64,000 bases of DNA, from the NCBI RefSeq assembly GCF_028290435.1, contig NZ_JAQGJV010000082.1, forward strand, positions 35,187 through 99,186, in the 5' to 3' direction. The DNA comes from Devosia sp. (lineage in GTDB: Bacteria; Pseudomonadota; Alphaproteobacteria; Rhizobiales; Devosiaceae). Positions 17,731-25,753 of this stretch are shown piece by piece (the stretch's first letter is position 1; each line of letters begins with the position of its first letter). Position numbers and translations under genes: made by a program. The notes below the pieces were generated by a model. It was not told the origin of the DNA. It saw only the letters and a program-made list of their open reading frames with translations, and made no database searches.

Positions 17731-19375
17731 AGAGGGCCTCCTTGAACGGCGCCTCACCCAGCCGCCGATAGGCGGCGATGAAGCTCTCGTCGGCGCTCAT
17801 GCGGCGCGCAATATAAGTATCCACCAGTGTCTCGATGGCGTCAGGCACCTGCTCGGCTTCAAAGCCGGGGCCGATGATTTTGCCGATCGAAGCGTTCTCG
17901 GTGGCGTCGCCGCCCAGAGTGATCTGGTACAGCTCGCCGCCCTTCTTCTCGACACCCAGAATGCCAATATGGGCCACATGGTGGTGGCCGCAGGCATTGA
18001 TGCAGCCGGAAATCTTGATCTTGAGATCGCCGATGTCCTTCTGCCGCTCTGGCGCAGCGAATTTGCGCCCGATTTCCTGCGCGATAGGGATCGAGCGCGC
18101 CGTCGCCAGCGCACAAAAATCCATCCCGGGGCAGCAGATGATATCGGTGATCAGCCCGGCATTGCCTTCGGCCAGCCCAGCAGCCACCAGCCCATCATAA
18201 ACCACGCGCAGATCGCTGATCGCCACATGCGGCAGCACCAGGTTCTGCTCATGGCTGACGCGCAGTTCGTCAAACGCATAACGCTCGGCGATATCGGCCA
18301 CGGCGTCCATTTGCGCATCCGTAGCGTCGCCCGGCGCGCCGCCAATCGGCTTCAGCGAAATCGTCACCGAGGCATAGCCCGGCTGGCGATGCGAATTGAT
18401 GTTGTTGTCGAGCCAGCGCCCATAGGCCGGATCGATGATCGACTCATACGCCACGTCGATCTTGGTCGCCGTCCCGGTCTTGAATTCCGGCGGCGCGAAA
18501 TAGGCGGTGATGCGATCCACTTCGTCCTGCGGCAGCGTCAACACGCCCCCGCGCACTTCGGCGAACTCCGCCTCCACCTGGCCCTTGATGGTCTCCAGGC
18601 CCTCTTCATGCACCAGGATCTTGATGCGCGCCTTGTACTTATTGTCCCGGCGGCCATAGCGGTTGTACACGCGCATGATGCTTTCGAGATAAGCCAGCAG
18701 GTGCTCATTGGGCACAAAACTGTTGATCAGCTTGGCAATCATCGGCGTGCGGCCGAGACCACCGCCAACCCAGACTTCCCAGCCGATTTCGCCGGCCCCA
18801 TTGGTGGCCGCCTGCAAGCCGATATCGTGGAAACGAATAGCCGCCCGGTCGTTCGGCGCGCCCGTCATGGCAATCTTGAACTTGCGCGGCAGATAGGTGA
18901 ATTCGGGATGCAGGCTCGACCACTGCCGGATGATCTCGGCGATAGGGCGTGGATCGATGATCTCGTCGGCAGCGGCTCCGGCAAACTGATCCGCCGTCGT
19001 ATTGCGAATGCAATTGCCCGAGGTCTGGATGGCGTGCATTTCAACCGAGGCGAGTTCGCTCAGGATCGCCGGCACGTCGCGCAGCTTGGGCCAGTTGAAC
19101 TGGATGTTCTGGCGCGTGGTAAAGTGGCCATAGCCGCGATCATAGGTCCGCGCGATATGGGCAAACTTGCGCATCTGCCGGCCATTGAGCGTGCCATAGG
19201 GCACCGCGATGCGCAGCATATAGGCGTGCAATTGCAGATAGAGCCCGTTCATCAGCCGCAGCGGCCGGAACTGGTCTTCGCTCAATTCGCCCGACAGACG
19301 GCGCGCCACCTGATCGGCAAACTGCGCCGTGCGGCCTTCTACGAAAGCCGCGTCGAATTCGTCATATCGATACAT
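17717..19375 (-). CDS. cysI: nitrite/sulfite reductase, siroheme hemoprotein (CysI-type)
   Basis: This 552-residue enzyme reduces sulfite to sulfide. It has both ferredoxin-like halves (GHFTTRQNIQFNWPKL near the N-terminus). The siroheme-[4Fe-4S] ligands are in CCPGMDFC and SGCINACGHHH near residues 430-470. No flavoprotein partner CysJ is in the window. The nearby ferredoxin and ferredoxin-NADP reductase are therefore likely electron donors, an inference. Start ATG 19375 follows GAGGAC. It overlaps the DUF2849 gene and cysH by 14 bp each. Confidence 0.94.
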   Translation of the reverse strand: MYRYDEFDAAFVEGRTAQFADQVARRLSGELSEDQFRPLRLMNGLYLQLHAYMLRIAVPYGTLNGRQMRKFAHIARTYDRGYGHFTTRQNIQFNWPKLRDVPAILSELASVEMHAIQTSGNCIRNTTADQFAGAAADEIIDPRPIAEIIRQWSSLHPEFTYLPRKFKIAMTGAPNDRAAIRFHDIGLQAATNGAGEIGWEVWVGGGLGRTPMIAKLINSFVPNEHLLAYLESIMRVYNRYGRRDNKYKARIKILVHEEGLETIKGQVEAEFAEVRGGVLTLPQDEVDRITAYFAPPEFKTGTATKIDVAYESIIDPAYGRWLDNNINSHRQPGYASVTISLKPIGGAPGDATDAQMDAVADIAERYAFDELRVSHEQNLVLPHVAISDLRVVYDGLVAAGLAEGNAGLITDIICCPGMDFCALATARSIPIAQEIGRKFAAPERQKDIGDLKIKISGCINACGHHHVAHIGILGVEKKGGELYQITLGGDATENASIGKIIGPGFEAEQVPDAIETLVDTYIARRMSADESFIAAYRRLGEAPFKEALYGNA

Positions 19376-19688
19376 GACCGTCCTCATCCAGATGCTGGCG
19401 GCCGAAAGTCTCGCCGTTCCATGCGATTGTCGTTGGCCCGGCGGCCCGGATGCGCTCGCGCATGCGCTTGGGAATCAAGTGCCCGTTGAGGTCCTCGACC
19501 TCTTCGATTTCTACCCCGACGATACGCCCGGTCGCCTTGGAGGCAGCAATTGCTGCGTCCCGCGCCTCGGTCTCGTCCTTGCCGAACAGTCGCGCCGCCT
19601 GCAGGCTGTCCTGCCACTCGCCGTGTTTGTCGAGATATACCGCCGCGCCCGAAGTCAGCTCATTGGCTGCTAGTATTTCCATGCTCAT
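19362..19688 (-). CDS. DUF2849 protein of the sulfur operon
   Basis: This 108-residue protein occurs almost invariably between cysG and cysI in Rhizobiales; its biochemical role is unknown. It shows the family pattern LTSGAAVYLDKHGEW near the N-terminus and VEEVEDLNGHLIPKRMRERIRA-like central residues. It starts at ATG 19688, four bases inside cysG (ATGA overlap), and ends 14 bp into cysI, so it is tightly coupled to both. A role in siroheme delivery or reductase assembly is only a guess from position. Confidence 0.88.
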   Translation of the reverse strand: MSMEILAANELTSGAAVYLDKHGEWQDSLQAARLFGKDETEARDAAIAASKATGRIVGVEIEEVEDLNGHLIPKRMRERIRAAGPTTIAWNGETFGRQHLDEDGHVSI

Positions 19689-21079
19689 GCCACCTTGAAG
19701 CCCTGCGCTGCGATCGCGGCATTGTCTGCCCAATCGCCAGCCGCAACGGCTTCGCCTACGAAAATGATTGCCGGCCCCTCGGCCAGCTCCAGCGCGCCGG
19801 CCGACAGTGCGCCCAGCGTGCTGCGATAGAATGACTTATTGGCGCGCCCGGCATTCACCACCACGCCTACCGGCAGGCCTGCCGAAGCGCCCTGCCCGAT
19901 CAGCCGGCCCGCCACTTCAGGCGCAATCGACTTGCCCATGTAGAGCGCCAGCGTCAGGCCAGACTGCGCTAGAGAGGCCCAATGGGCCAGGTCGCTGTCA
20001 TCGGCGCCATGCGCCGTCGCCATCACGAACCCGCTCGAAACCTTGCGCAGCGTCACCGGTGTCGCCGTATCGGCCGCCGCCGCCAAAGCCGCGCTCACGC
20101 CCGGCACGATCTGGTAGCCGATACCGGCCTTGCGCAGCGCCGCGATTTCCTCGCCCGCGCGCCCAAAGATCATCGGATCGCCCGACTTCAGCCGCGCCAC
20201 CTTCTTGCCCTCACGCGCCAGCCGCACGATCAGCGTATTGATCTGCGCCTGGCTAAACGAATGATGCCCCTTGGCCTTGCCGACATCGATCTGCTCGGCA
20301 TCCCGACGACCCATCTGGACCACCGCCGACGGCACCAACTGATCGTGCACGATCACATCGGCTTCCTGCAGCAGCCGCTGCGCCCGCAGCGTCAGCAAAT
20401 CCTCGGAACCCGGACCAGCCCCGATCAGCCAAACCACGCCCTGCCCGGTCTGGCCTGCAGCATGCCGCTCCAGCAAAGCTGAAGCCGCAGCCTCGCCGCC
20501 GCCATGCAGTTCCGCCGCCTCGATTTCGGGCGAAGTCACCAACGCTTCGTAGAACCGCCGGCGCGCCGCACCTTCATGAATCAGGCTCTCGACTTTTTGA
20601 CGTAACCCACCGGCGAGCCTGGCGATTTCGCCGATCCTTGGCGACAGCATCGCCTCGATCCGCGCCCGCACCAGCCGCGCCAGCACCGGCGCATCGCCTT
20701 CGGTCGAAATCGCCACCGTCAGCGGCGCCCGATCGATAATGGATGGCGTATAGAAATCGCATTCGGCCGGCACATCGACCACATTGAGCGGAATGTTCCG
20801 CGCCCGCGCAGCGACCTTGGCGGCCTCCGCATCGGCGCTGTCCTCGGCCACGAAAACCAGCGCCGCATTATCGAGATCTGACGCAACAAACCCGCGCTGC
20901 AAAACCTCGACCACGAACGCCGAAAAATCGATCTCAATGTGCTGGGAAATAATCACGACCTTAGCGGTCGTCTTAGTCACCAATCGGACTTTGTTGAGGG
21001 CCTCTTCACCACCGCCGATGATGACGATGCGTTTGCCCTGAACTTTGTAGCTCAACGGAAATGTGTTGAGGTCGCCCAT
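19685..21079 (-). CDS. cysG: siroheme synthase CysG
   Basis: The 464-residue trifunctional enzyme makes siroheme from uroporphyrinogen III for the sulfite reductase. The N-terminal dehydrogenase/ferrochelatase half has IVIIGGGEEALNKVRLV (NAD site) and APLTVAISTEGDAPVLARLVRARIE. The C-terminal methyltransferase half (from about 215) has VWLIGAGPGSEDLLTLRA, KSGDPMIFGRAGEE and VVPGVSAA-like residues. It is the first gene of the cysG-DUF2849-cysI-cysH run. Confidence 0.95.
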   Translation of the reverse strand: MGDLNTFPLSYKVQGKRIVIIGGGEEALNKVRLVTKTTAKVVIISQHIEIDFSAFVVEVLQRGFVASDLDNAALVFVAEDSADAEAAKVAARARNIPLNVVDVPAECDFYTPSIIDRAPLTVAISTEGDAPVLARLVRARIEAMLSPRIGEIARLAGGLRQKVESLIHEGAARRRFYEALVTSPEIEAAELHGGGEAAASALLERHAAGQTGQGVVWLIGAGPGSEDLLTLRAQRLLQEADVIVHDQLVPSAVVQMGRRDAEQIDVGKAKGHHSFSQAQINTLIVRLAREGKKVARLKSGDPMIFGRAGEEIAALRKAGIGYQIVPGVSAALAAAADTATPVTLRKVSSGFVMATAHGADDSDLAHWASLAQSGLTLALYMGKSIAPEVAGRLIGQGASAGLPVGVVVNAGRANKSFYRSTLGALSAGALELAEGPAIIFVGEAVAAGDWADNAAIAAQGFKVA

Positions 21080-21277
21080 TGGATTCCTGTCAGTGAGAGC
21101 CGGAAACTACAGCAAATGCGGACTTCACAGCAAGGCATTGAAATTCAATCGCTTTTATATTTCCCGCTGAGGCGCGCCCGTAGAACGCCGCGCGGGACTT
21201 GTTGGCAAACCCGCTAAAAGAATCTTTGCCGGGCCGGAGAGAAGAAAATTCTACTTCGCTTAAGGAGCAAATCCCTC

Positions 21278-21395
21278 AGTCGACACCCTCCCCCTTTGCG
21301 GGGAGGGATCAAGGGTGGGGGGATGTTTGGCCCGGTCCCAACATCGTGGCTCCGAACACCCCCACCCAACCTCCCCGTCGAGGGGGAGGAGCCGC
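21278..21395. repeat. dispersed intergenic palindrome, copy A
   Basis: About 118 bp, also present at 31389-31507. It starts near ACCCTCCCCCTTTGCGGG, continues AGGGATCAAGGGTGGGGG and ATGTTT, and ends CACCCCCACCC…CTCCCC…GGGGGAGGAGCCGC. Nested inverted repeats make it fold on itself. It fills most of the 350-bp gap between cysG and the ferredoxin gene; the rest holds the cysG upstream region, with no gene seen. Confidence 0.82.
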
Positions 21396-21429
21396 ATCGA
21401 GTTTATGAAGCGCTCAGCGCTTCATCATA

Positions 21430-21750
21430 TTAGCCCTGCCGCGTCGGCACATGCAGCACCAACCCATCAAGCACATCCTTGATCTTGATCTGGCACCCCA
21501 GCCGACTCGTCGGCTTCACATCAAACGCAAAATCCAACATGTCTTCTTCCATGTTCGACGGCGGCCCGACGACTTCGGTCCAGGCATCATCCACGTAAAC
21601 ATGGCACGTCGCGCAGGTACACGCCCCGCCGCATTCCCCGATAATGCCGGGCACGCCATTGATCACCGCGGTCTCCATCACGGTCGAACCGTTCTGCGCC
21701 TCGGTCTCGATGCGCTCGCCATCGGGCTCGACGAAAGTCACTTTAGCCAT
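21430..21750 (-). CDS. [2Fe-2S] ferredoxin (FdVI-like)
   Basis: A 106-residue adrenodoxin-type ferredoxin with cluster ligands in ECGGACTCATCHVYV and the fourth Cys in SRLGCQIKI. The central NMEEDMLDFAFDVKPTSRL matches alphaproteobacterial FdVI/FdxB. It starts MAKVTFVEPDG after an ATAGGA site. This is the second such ferredoxin in the window. It stands alone, without its own reductase, so its partner cannot be told from context. Confidence 0.92.
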   Translation of the reverse strand: MAKVTFVEPDGERIETEAQNGSTVMETAVINGVPGIIGECGGACTCATCHVYVDDAWTEVVGPPSNMEEDMLDFAFDVKPTSRLGCQIKIKDVLDGLVLHVPTRQG

Positions 21751-21771
21751 GTCAAAATCCTATAGAGGCGC

Positions 21772-22950
21772 TCAAGCGTCGAGCAGCCGTTCGAGATGGT
21801 GATAGTCGATTCCGAAGAACGCTTTTGTGGCGGCAATCTTGTCGGCGACGGTTTTCGCGTCGGCGGGCTTGTTCTGCTTCTCCGCAACGATCAGCACATT
21901 CTTGGGCGTATGCGCATCGGAGATGAATTCGAAGACTTTGGTCTTGTAGCCATGCTGTTCCAGCAGCATCGCACGCAGCCCATCCGTTACCATTTCCGCC
22001 TGCCGCTCCATGAACGTGCCATGGCGCAACAAGAAATCCAGCATGCTGGCTGGTTGCGGGTGCGATTCCATCTGGCGGCGGATCTGTTTGTGGCAGCAAG
22101 GGGCAACTGTGATGAGAGACGCCCCTGAACTTATCCCCTTGAAGATGGCGTCGTCAGTGGCCGTGTCGCAGGCGTGCAATGCAATGACCGCATCGGCGCC
22201 GCTGGCGTCATAGTCGATGATCGAACCCTGCTCGAAACGAAGCCCATCGAATCCCGATTGGCGAGCGATGTCGTTGCACAGCTCGACCAGTTCTGCCCGA
22301 TACTCGACACCCACCATTTCAACCGGCCGTTTGGCCACGTTGACCAGGTAGTCATAGAGCGCAAACGTCAGATATCCCTTGCCCGCGCCCATATCGACGA
22401 TCCTGGGAACATCCCCCGGGATGGCCTGAATCAGCGGCGCAAAGATTTCGACCATCTTGTTGATCTGTCGGAACTTATCCTGGCTGCCATTGAGCACGTT
22501 GCCATCGGCACCTGTGATCTTGAGCGCATGCAGATACGGCTTCTTGCCCGCGTCGATCATGCGGTTCTTGGCCCGGTCATGGTCGCCCGACGGCGCTTCG
22601 CGTCCCGCCACGTCCGTGCGCTTCAGCCGAACCTTATCCCCGTTCCGCTCGAAGCTCATATCGAACCCCGTCGTCGCCAATTGCGCACTGCGGAACTCCG
22701 CTGTCAGCGCCGTCCGCAAAGCCCCGATCGCCTCCGGCTGGATCAGGTTCTTGATGATATCGCGCGTCTTGTAGTGGAAGGTGAAGCTGAACTTATCCCC
22801 GCCCTTGACCACGATCTTCTTGACGTCGATCGACTTCAAATCGACCTCGCCCCCGTGGTAACCAGCAAGCTTCAACTTCACTAACGCATTGTTAGCAAAG
22901 GAGTTTTTGACTTCGCCCAGAAATTCTTCGGTGCGTTCGGAGGAACTCAA
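21772..22950 (-). CDS. SAM-dependent methyltransferase (METTL25/Methyltransf_32-like)
   Basis: The C-terminal two thirds of this 392-residue protein is a class I methyltransferase: VDMGAGKGYLTFALYDYL (SAM motif I, near 178), VGVEYRAELVELCND, DAVIALHACDTATDD, and the TVAPCCHKQIRRQ motif. The last is characteristic of the methyltransferase-32 group, some of which act on RNA. The N-terminal 130 residues form a separate β-rich region. The start is TTG 22950, overlapping the prfC stop by 4 bp. Substrate unknown. Confidence 0.8.
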   Translation of the reverse strand: MSSSERTEEFLGEVKNSFANNALVKLKLAGYHGGEVDLKSIDVKKIVVKGGDKFSFTFHYKTRDIIKNLIQPEAIGALRTALTAEFRSAQLATTGFDMSFERNGDKVRLKRTDVAGREAPSGDHDRAKNRMIDAGKKPYLHALKITGADGNVLNGSQDKFRQINKMVEIFAPLIQAIPGDVPRIVDMGAGKGYLTFALYDYLVNVAKRPVEMVGVEYRAELVELCNDIARQSGFDGLRFEQGSIIDYDASGADAVIALHACDTATDDAIFKGISSGASLITVAPCCHKQIRRQMESHPQPASMLDFLLRHGTFMERQAEMVTDGLRAMLLEQHGYKTKVFEFISDAHTPKNVLIVAEKQNKPADAKTVADKIAATKAFFGIDYHHLERLLDA

Positions 22951-24548
22951 TGCCGTTCCTTGGTGGTCATAAACCGCAATTTTGGAAAGTCCTGCTTAGC
23001 CCGATCGGCCCACCAAGCGTTCTGCGCCAGGAACACCGGAGCCCCAGTACGGTCCTCGGCTATGTTCGTTTTCTGCACAGCGATAAACTTCTTCAGCTCT
23101 TCCGGATCGTCACTCTCGATCCAGCGCGCCACCTCGAAATTGAGGCTCTCGAAGGTGATCGGCACGCCATATTCCTTGGCGATGCGGGCGCCCAGCACTT
23201 CAAGCTGCAACGGCCCCACGACACCCACGATCCAGTCCGATCCCAGCACGCGGCGGAACACCTGCGCCACGCCCTCTTCCGCGAGGTCACTCAAGGCCTT
23301 AGCCATCTGCTTGGTCTTCATATGATCGGTCAGGCGCACACGGCGGATGATTTCCGGCGCGAAGTTCGGAATGCCCGTCACATTGATATTGGCGCCCTCG
23401 GTCAGCGTATCGCCAACGCTCAGCGTGCCATGGTTCGGAATGCCGACGATATCGCCCGCCACCGCCTGCTCCGCCAGCTCACGATCATGCCCAAAAAAGA
23501 ACATAGGATTGGACACGGCCATGTCCTTGCCCGACCGCACATTCTTCAGCCGCATCCCGCGCACGAACGTGCCCGAACATAGCCGCACGAACGCAATCCG
23601 GTCCCGGTGATTGGCGTCCATATTCGCCTGCACCTTGAACACAAACCCGCTGACCTTGCTGTCATCTGGTTGAATCGGCTCAGGAATTGCCGGCTGTGGG
23701 CGCGGCTCCGGCCCCCACTCACCCAGCGTCCGCAACAGTTCCGCCACGCCAATCCCCTTAAGCGCCGACCCAAACAGCACCGGGCTCAAATGCCCTTCGT
23801 GAAAGGTTTTCAGGTCGAACGCCGGCAGCATCGCCGTCGCCATTTCCAGCGTCTCAATCGCCGTCATGAATACGGCATTATCGACCAAGCTCTCATTATC
23901 GAGCAGGTCTTCGATGGCATTGTACTCCGCAATCGGCTTCCCCTGCGGGCTGACGACGCGCTTTTCTTGCAGGTCCAAATAGCCGCCGAAATCGACGCCC
24001 TGCCCGATCGGCCACAGCACCGGCGTCAGGTCGAGCGCCAGCTTGCTCTGGATTTCGTCGATCAGGTCGAGCGGCGCCAAGCCCTCGCGGTCCACCTTGT
24101 TGATGAAGGTGATGATCGGAATGTCGCGCAGGCGGCAAACCTCAAACAGCTTAAGTGTCTGGGATTCAATGCCCTTTGCCGCGTCGATCACCATGATGGC
24201 GGCGTCTACTGCAGTCAGCGTGCGATAGGTGTCCTCGGAAAAGTCCGAGTGGCCTGGCGTATCGAGCAGGTTCATGGTGAGCCCGTCGAACTCGAACGTC
24301 ATCACCGACGAAGTGATGGAAATCCCGCGCTGCTGCTCGATTTCCATCCAGTCCGAACGGGTCGAACGCGCCCCGGCCTTGCCGCGCACCGCGCCGGCCT
24401 GCTGGATCGCCCCGGCAGCCGACAGCAGCCGTTCCGTCAGCGTGGTCTTGCCGGCGTCCGGGTGCGAAATGATGGCGAAGGTCCGGCGCGTGCGGAACGC
24501 TTCGACGATGGGCCGGGCTTTGACCTCGGCGGCGGTTGACATGGTCAT
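22947..24548 (-). CDS. prfC: peptide chain release factor 3
   Basis: RF3 is the translational GTPase that removes RF1/RF2 from the ribosome after termination. The 533-residue product has G1 ISHPDAGKTTLTERLL, the RF3-type SDWMEIEQQRGISITSSV (G2), G3 DTPGHSDFSEDTYRTL, and G4 TFINKVDREG, then domain II and an RF3 C-terminal domain. It starts MTMSTAAEVKARP at ATG 24548. It is followed by the methyltransferase gene with a 4-bp overlap. Confidence 0.95.
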   Translation of the reverse strand: MTMSTAAEVKARPIVEAFRTRRTFAIISHPDAGKTTLTERLLSAAGAIQQAGAVRGKAGARSTRSDWMEIEQQRGISITSSVMTFEFDGLTMNLLDTPGHSDFSEDTYRTLTAVDAAIMVIDAAKGIESQTLKLFEVCRLRDIPIITFINKVDREGLAPLDLIDEIQSKLALDLTPVLWPIGQGVDFGGYLDLQEKRVVSPQGKPIAEYNAIEDLLDNESLVDNAVFMTAIETLEMATAMLPAFDLKTFHEGHLSPVLFGSALKGIGVAELLRTLGEWGPEPRPQPAIPEPIQPDDSKVSGFVFKVQANMDANHRDRIAFVRLCSGTFVRGMRLKNVRSGKDMAVSNPMFFFGHDRELAEQAVAGDIVGIPNHGTLSVGDTLTEGANINVTGIPNFAPEIIRRVRLTDHMKTKQMAKALSDLAEEGVAQVFRRVLGSDWIVGVVGPLQLEVLGARIAKEYGVPITFESLNFEVARWIESDDPEELKKFIAVQKTNIAEDRTGAPVFLAQNAWWADRAKQDFPKLRFMTTKERH

Positions 24549-24643
24549 GGGTACTGCTGAACTGTTGCGGCCGCAGCATTGGCGGCAAGTTGCGCGCTAT
24601 ATAGGCGCTGGCGCGGACAGGGTCAAATTGCAGGAGCAGCTCA

Positions 24644-25003
24644 TTGAGCGAAACGCACCGCGCCACGGCGATCATCCCGACCAGCGACCTTGATGCCAGT
24701 CAGGCCTTCTACGAGCTTCTCGGGTTTACGTTGGCCAGCGACTACGGCGACTATCGAATCCTGACCGATGGGCGAGGTTGGGATCTTCACCTACGGCAAC
24801 AGGCCAACTGGCCGCCCACGCCTGAGGACAATCCGTTCGGCCTCTATCTATATGTGGACGATGTCGACGCTGTCGCGGCCAGGGTGCGCGATCGCATCAT
24901 CGAGAAAGGCGCGCCACACCTCAAGCCTTGGGGAACCTACGAGTTCGCCGTCAGTGATCCCAGCGGGACGCTGGTCCGGGTCGGTCGCGCGGCGAAGAGC
25001 TAG
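24644..25003 (+). CDS. VOC (glyoxalase/bleomycin-resistance-like) protein
   Basis: A 119-residue single-module vicinal-oxygen-chelate protein: ATAIIPTSDLDASQAFYELLGFTL at the start, GLYLYVDDVDAVAARVRDR in the middle, and AVSDPSGTLVRVGR at the end. The layout resembles bleomycin-resistance proteins (DDVD…DPSG), but substrates cannot be assigned. The start is TTG 24644 with GGAGC upstream, as no in-frame ATG fits. It converges on the HPt gene with a 4-bp overlap. Confidence 0.8.
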   Translation: MSETHRATAIIPTSDLDASQAFYELLGFTLASDYGDYRILTDGRGWDLHLRQQANWPPTPEDNPFGLYLYVDDVDAVAARVRDRIIEKGAPHLKPWGTYEFAVSDPSGTLVRVGRAAKS

Positions 25004-25392
25004 ATCGGCTCGTTGCTCAGCATTTCCGCAACGAACGCGCTAACCTCTTCCACCGCTACGCCAATGTCATCAATCTGCTCGGGGCTGAGCGGCCGACCGG
25101 CTTTGAGCTCGGTCTCGGCGGCGCGGGCCAATTCGGCGATGGACCAGGCGCCAACGCCGCTGGCGGCGCCTTTGAGCGAGTGCAGGTTCAACGCCAGATC
25201 ATCGAAGGTGCTCGATTGCTGCAGCCGCGCAAAATACGTCTTGGCAGTGGTGTCGAACAGCCGCAGGATTTCATGCTCGAGACCGGCATCACCCAGGCAT
25301 TGGCGCGCCAGATGAACCAGGTCGATCGGGCGCGCTGGACGTCGGGAAATGTCGGCGCCCGGATTTTCGGCGGAGACTGCGTTCTGGGCCAT
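25000..25392 (-). CDS. HPt-domain phosphotransfer protein
   Basis: This 130-residue protein has a histidine phosphotransfer domain. The phospho-accepting His is in LNLHSLKGAASGVGAWSIAELA near residue 71. It is all-helical with no catalytic or receiver domain. It would relay phosphate between a hybrid histidine kinase and a response regulator, neither of which lies in the window. It is divergent from the GPR-like gene. Confidence 0.85.
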   Translation of the reverse strand: MAQNAVSAENPGADISRRPARPIDLVHLARQCLGDAGLEHEILRLFDTTAKTYFARLQQSSTFDDLALNLHSLKGAASGVGAWSIAELARAAETELKAGRPLSPEQIDDIGVAVEEVSAFVAEMLSNEPI

Positions 25393-25538
25393 CCAGCATC
25401 ACCTCGTTCACGCGGCCAGCTTCCGGCTGTGGAAAATTCCGCATGCCACAACCCTAGAAGAGGCGGGTGAACAGGTCATTAAGCCACACGTTCGCCTTTG
25501 TTAGCCCGTTTGGTGCGCCGAGTTTCCCACTCAAAAAA

Positions 25539-25553
25539 TTAACCTTTGGGTAA
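25539..25553 (+). promoter_or_regulatory. near-consensus CtrA box upstream of the GPR-like gene
   Basis: TTAA at 25539-25542, seven bases, then GTAA at 25550-25553: one mismatch from TTAA-N7-TTAA. It lies in an AT-rich stretch 200 bp upstream of the large coiled-coil gene. Regulation by CtrA is an inference. Confidence 0.4.
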
Positions 25554-25620
25554 GAAAGCATTCGGTTTGGTTCAAATTGAATGTATTACTGGCAATTAAC
25601 CAGCGCGCGGCGGCGGAGGG

Positions 25621-25662
25621 TTGGGGAGACGGTTGGATGCCTTTGCATCAAATTGTCTCCAA
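25621..25662 (+). other. leader hairpin of the GPR-like gene
   Basis: GAGAC (25626-25630) pairs with GTCTC (25655-25659), and GATGC pairs with GCATC around a CTTT loop inside. No T-run follows. The structure is 92 bp before the start codon and could be part of the 5' untranslated leader. The rest of the 361-bp gap (25393-25753) is AT-rich promoter-like sequence without a gene. Confidence 0.4.
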
Positions 25663-25753
25663 ATGGCGAGCGGTCCGAAAAGGGCTGTGGCGTCATTACA
25701 ACTCATCATAGCTGCACAGTCGCTGCCGAGCCGACGCGAGAGTTGTAAAGAGT

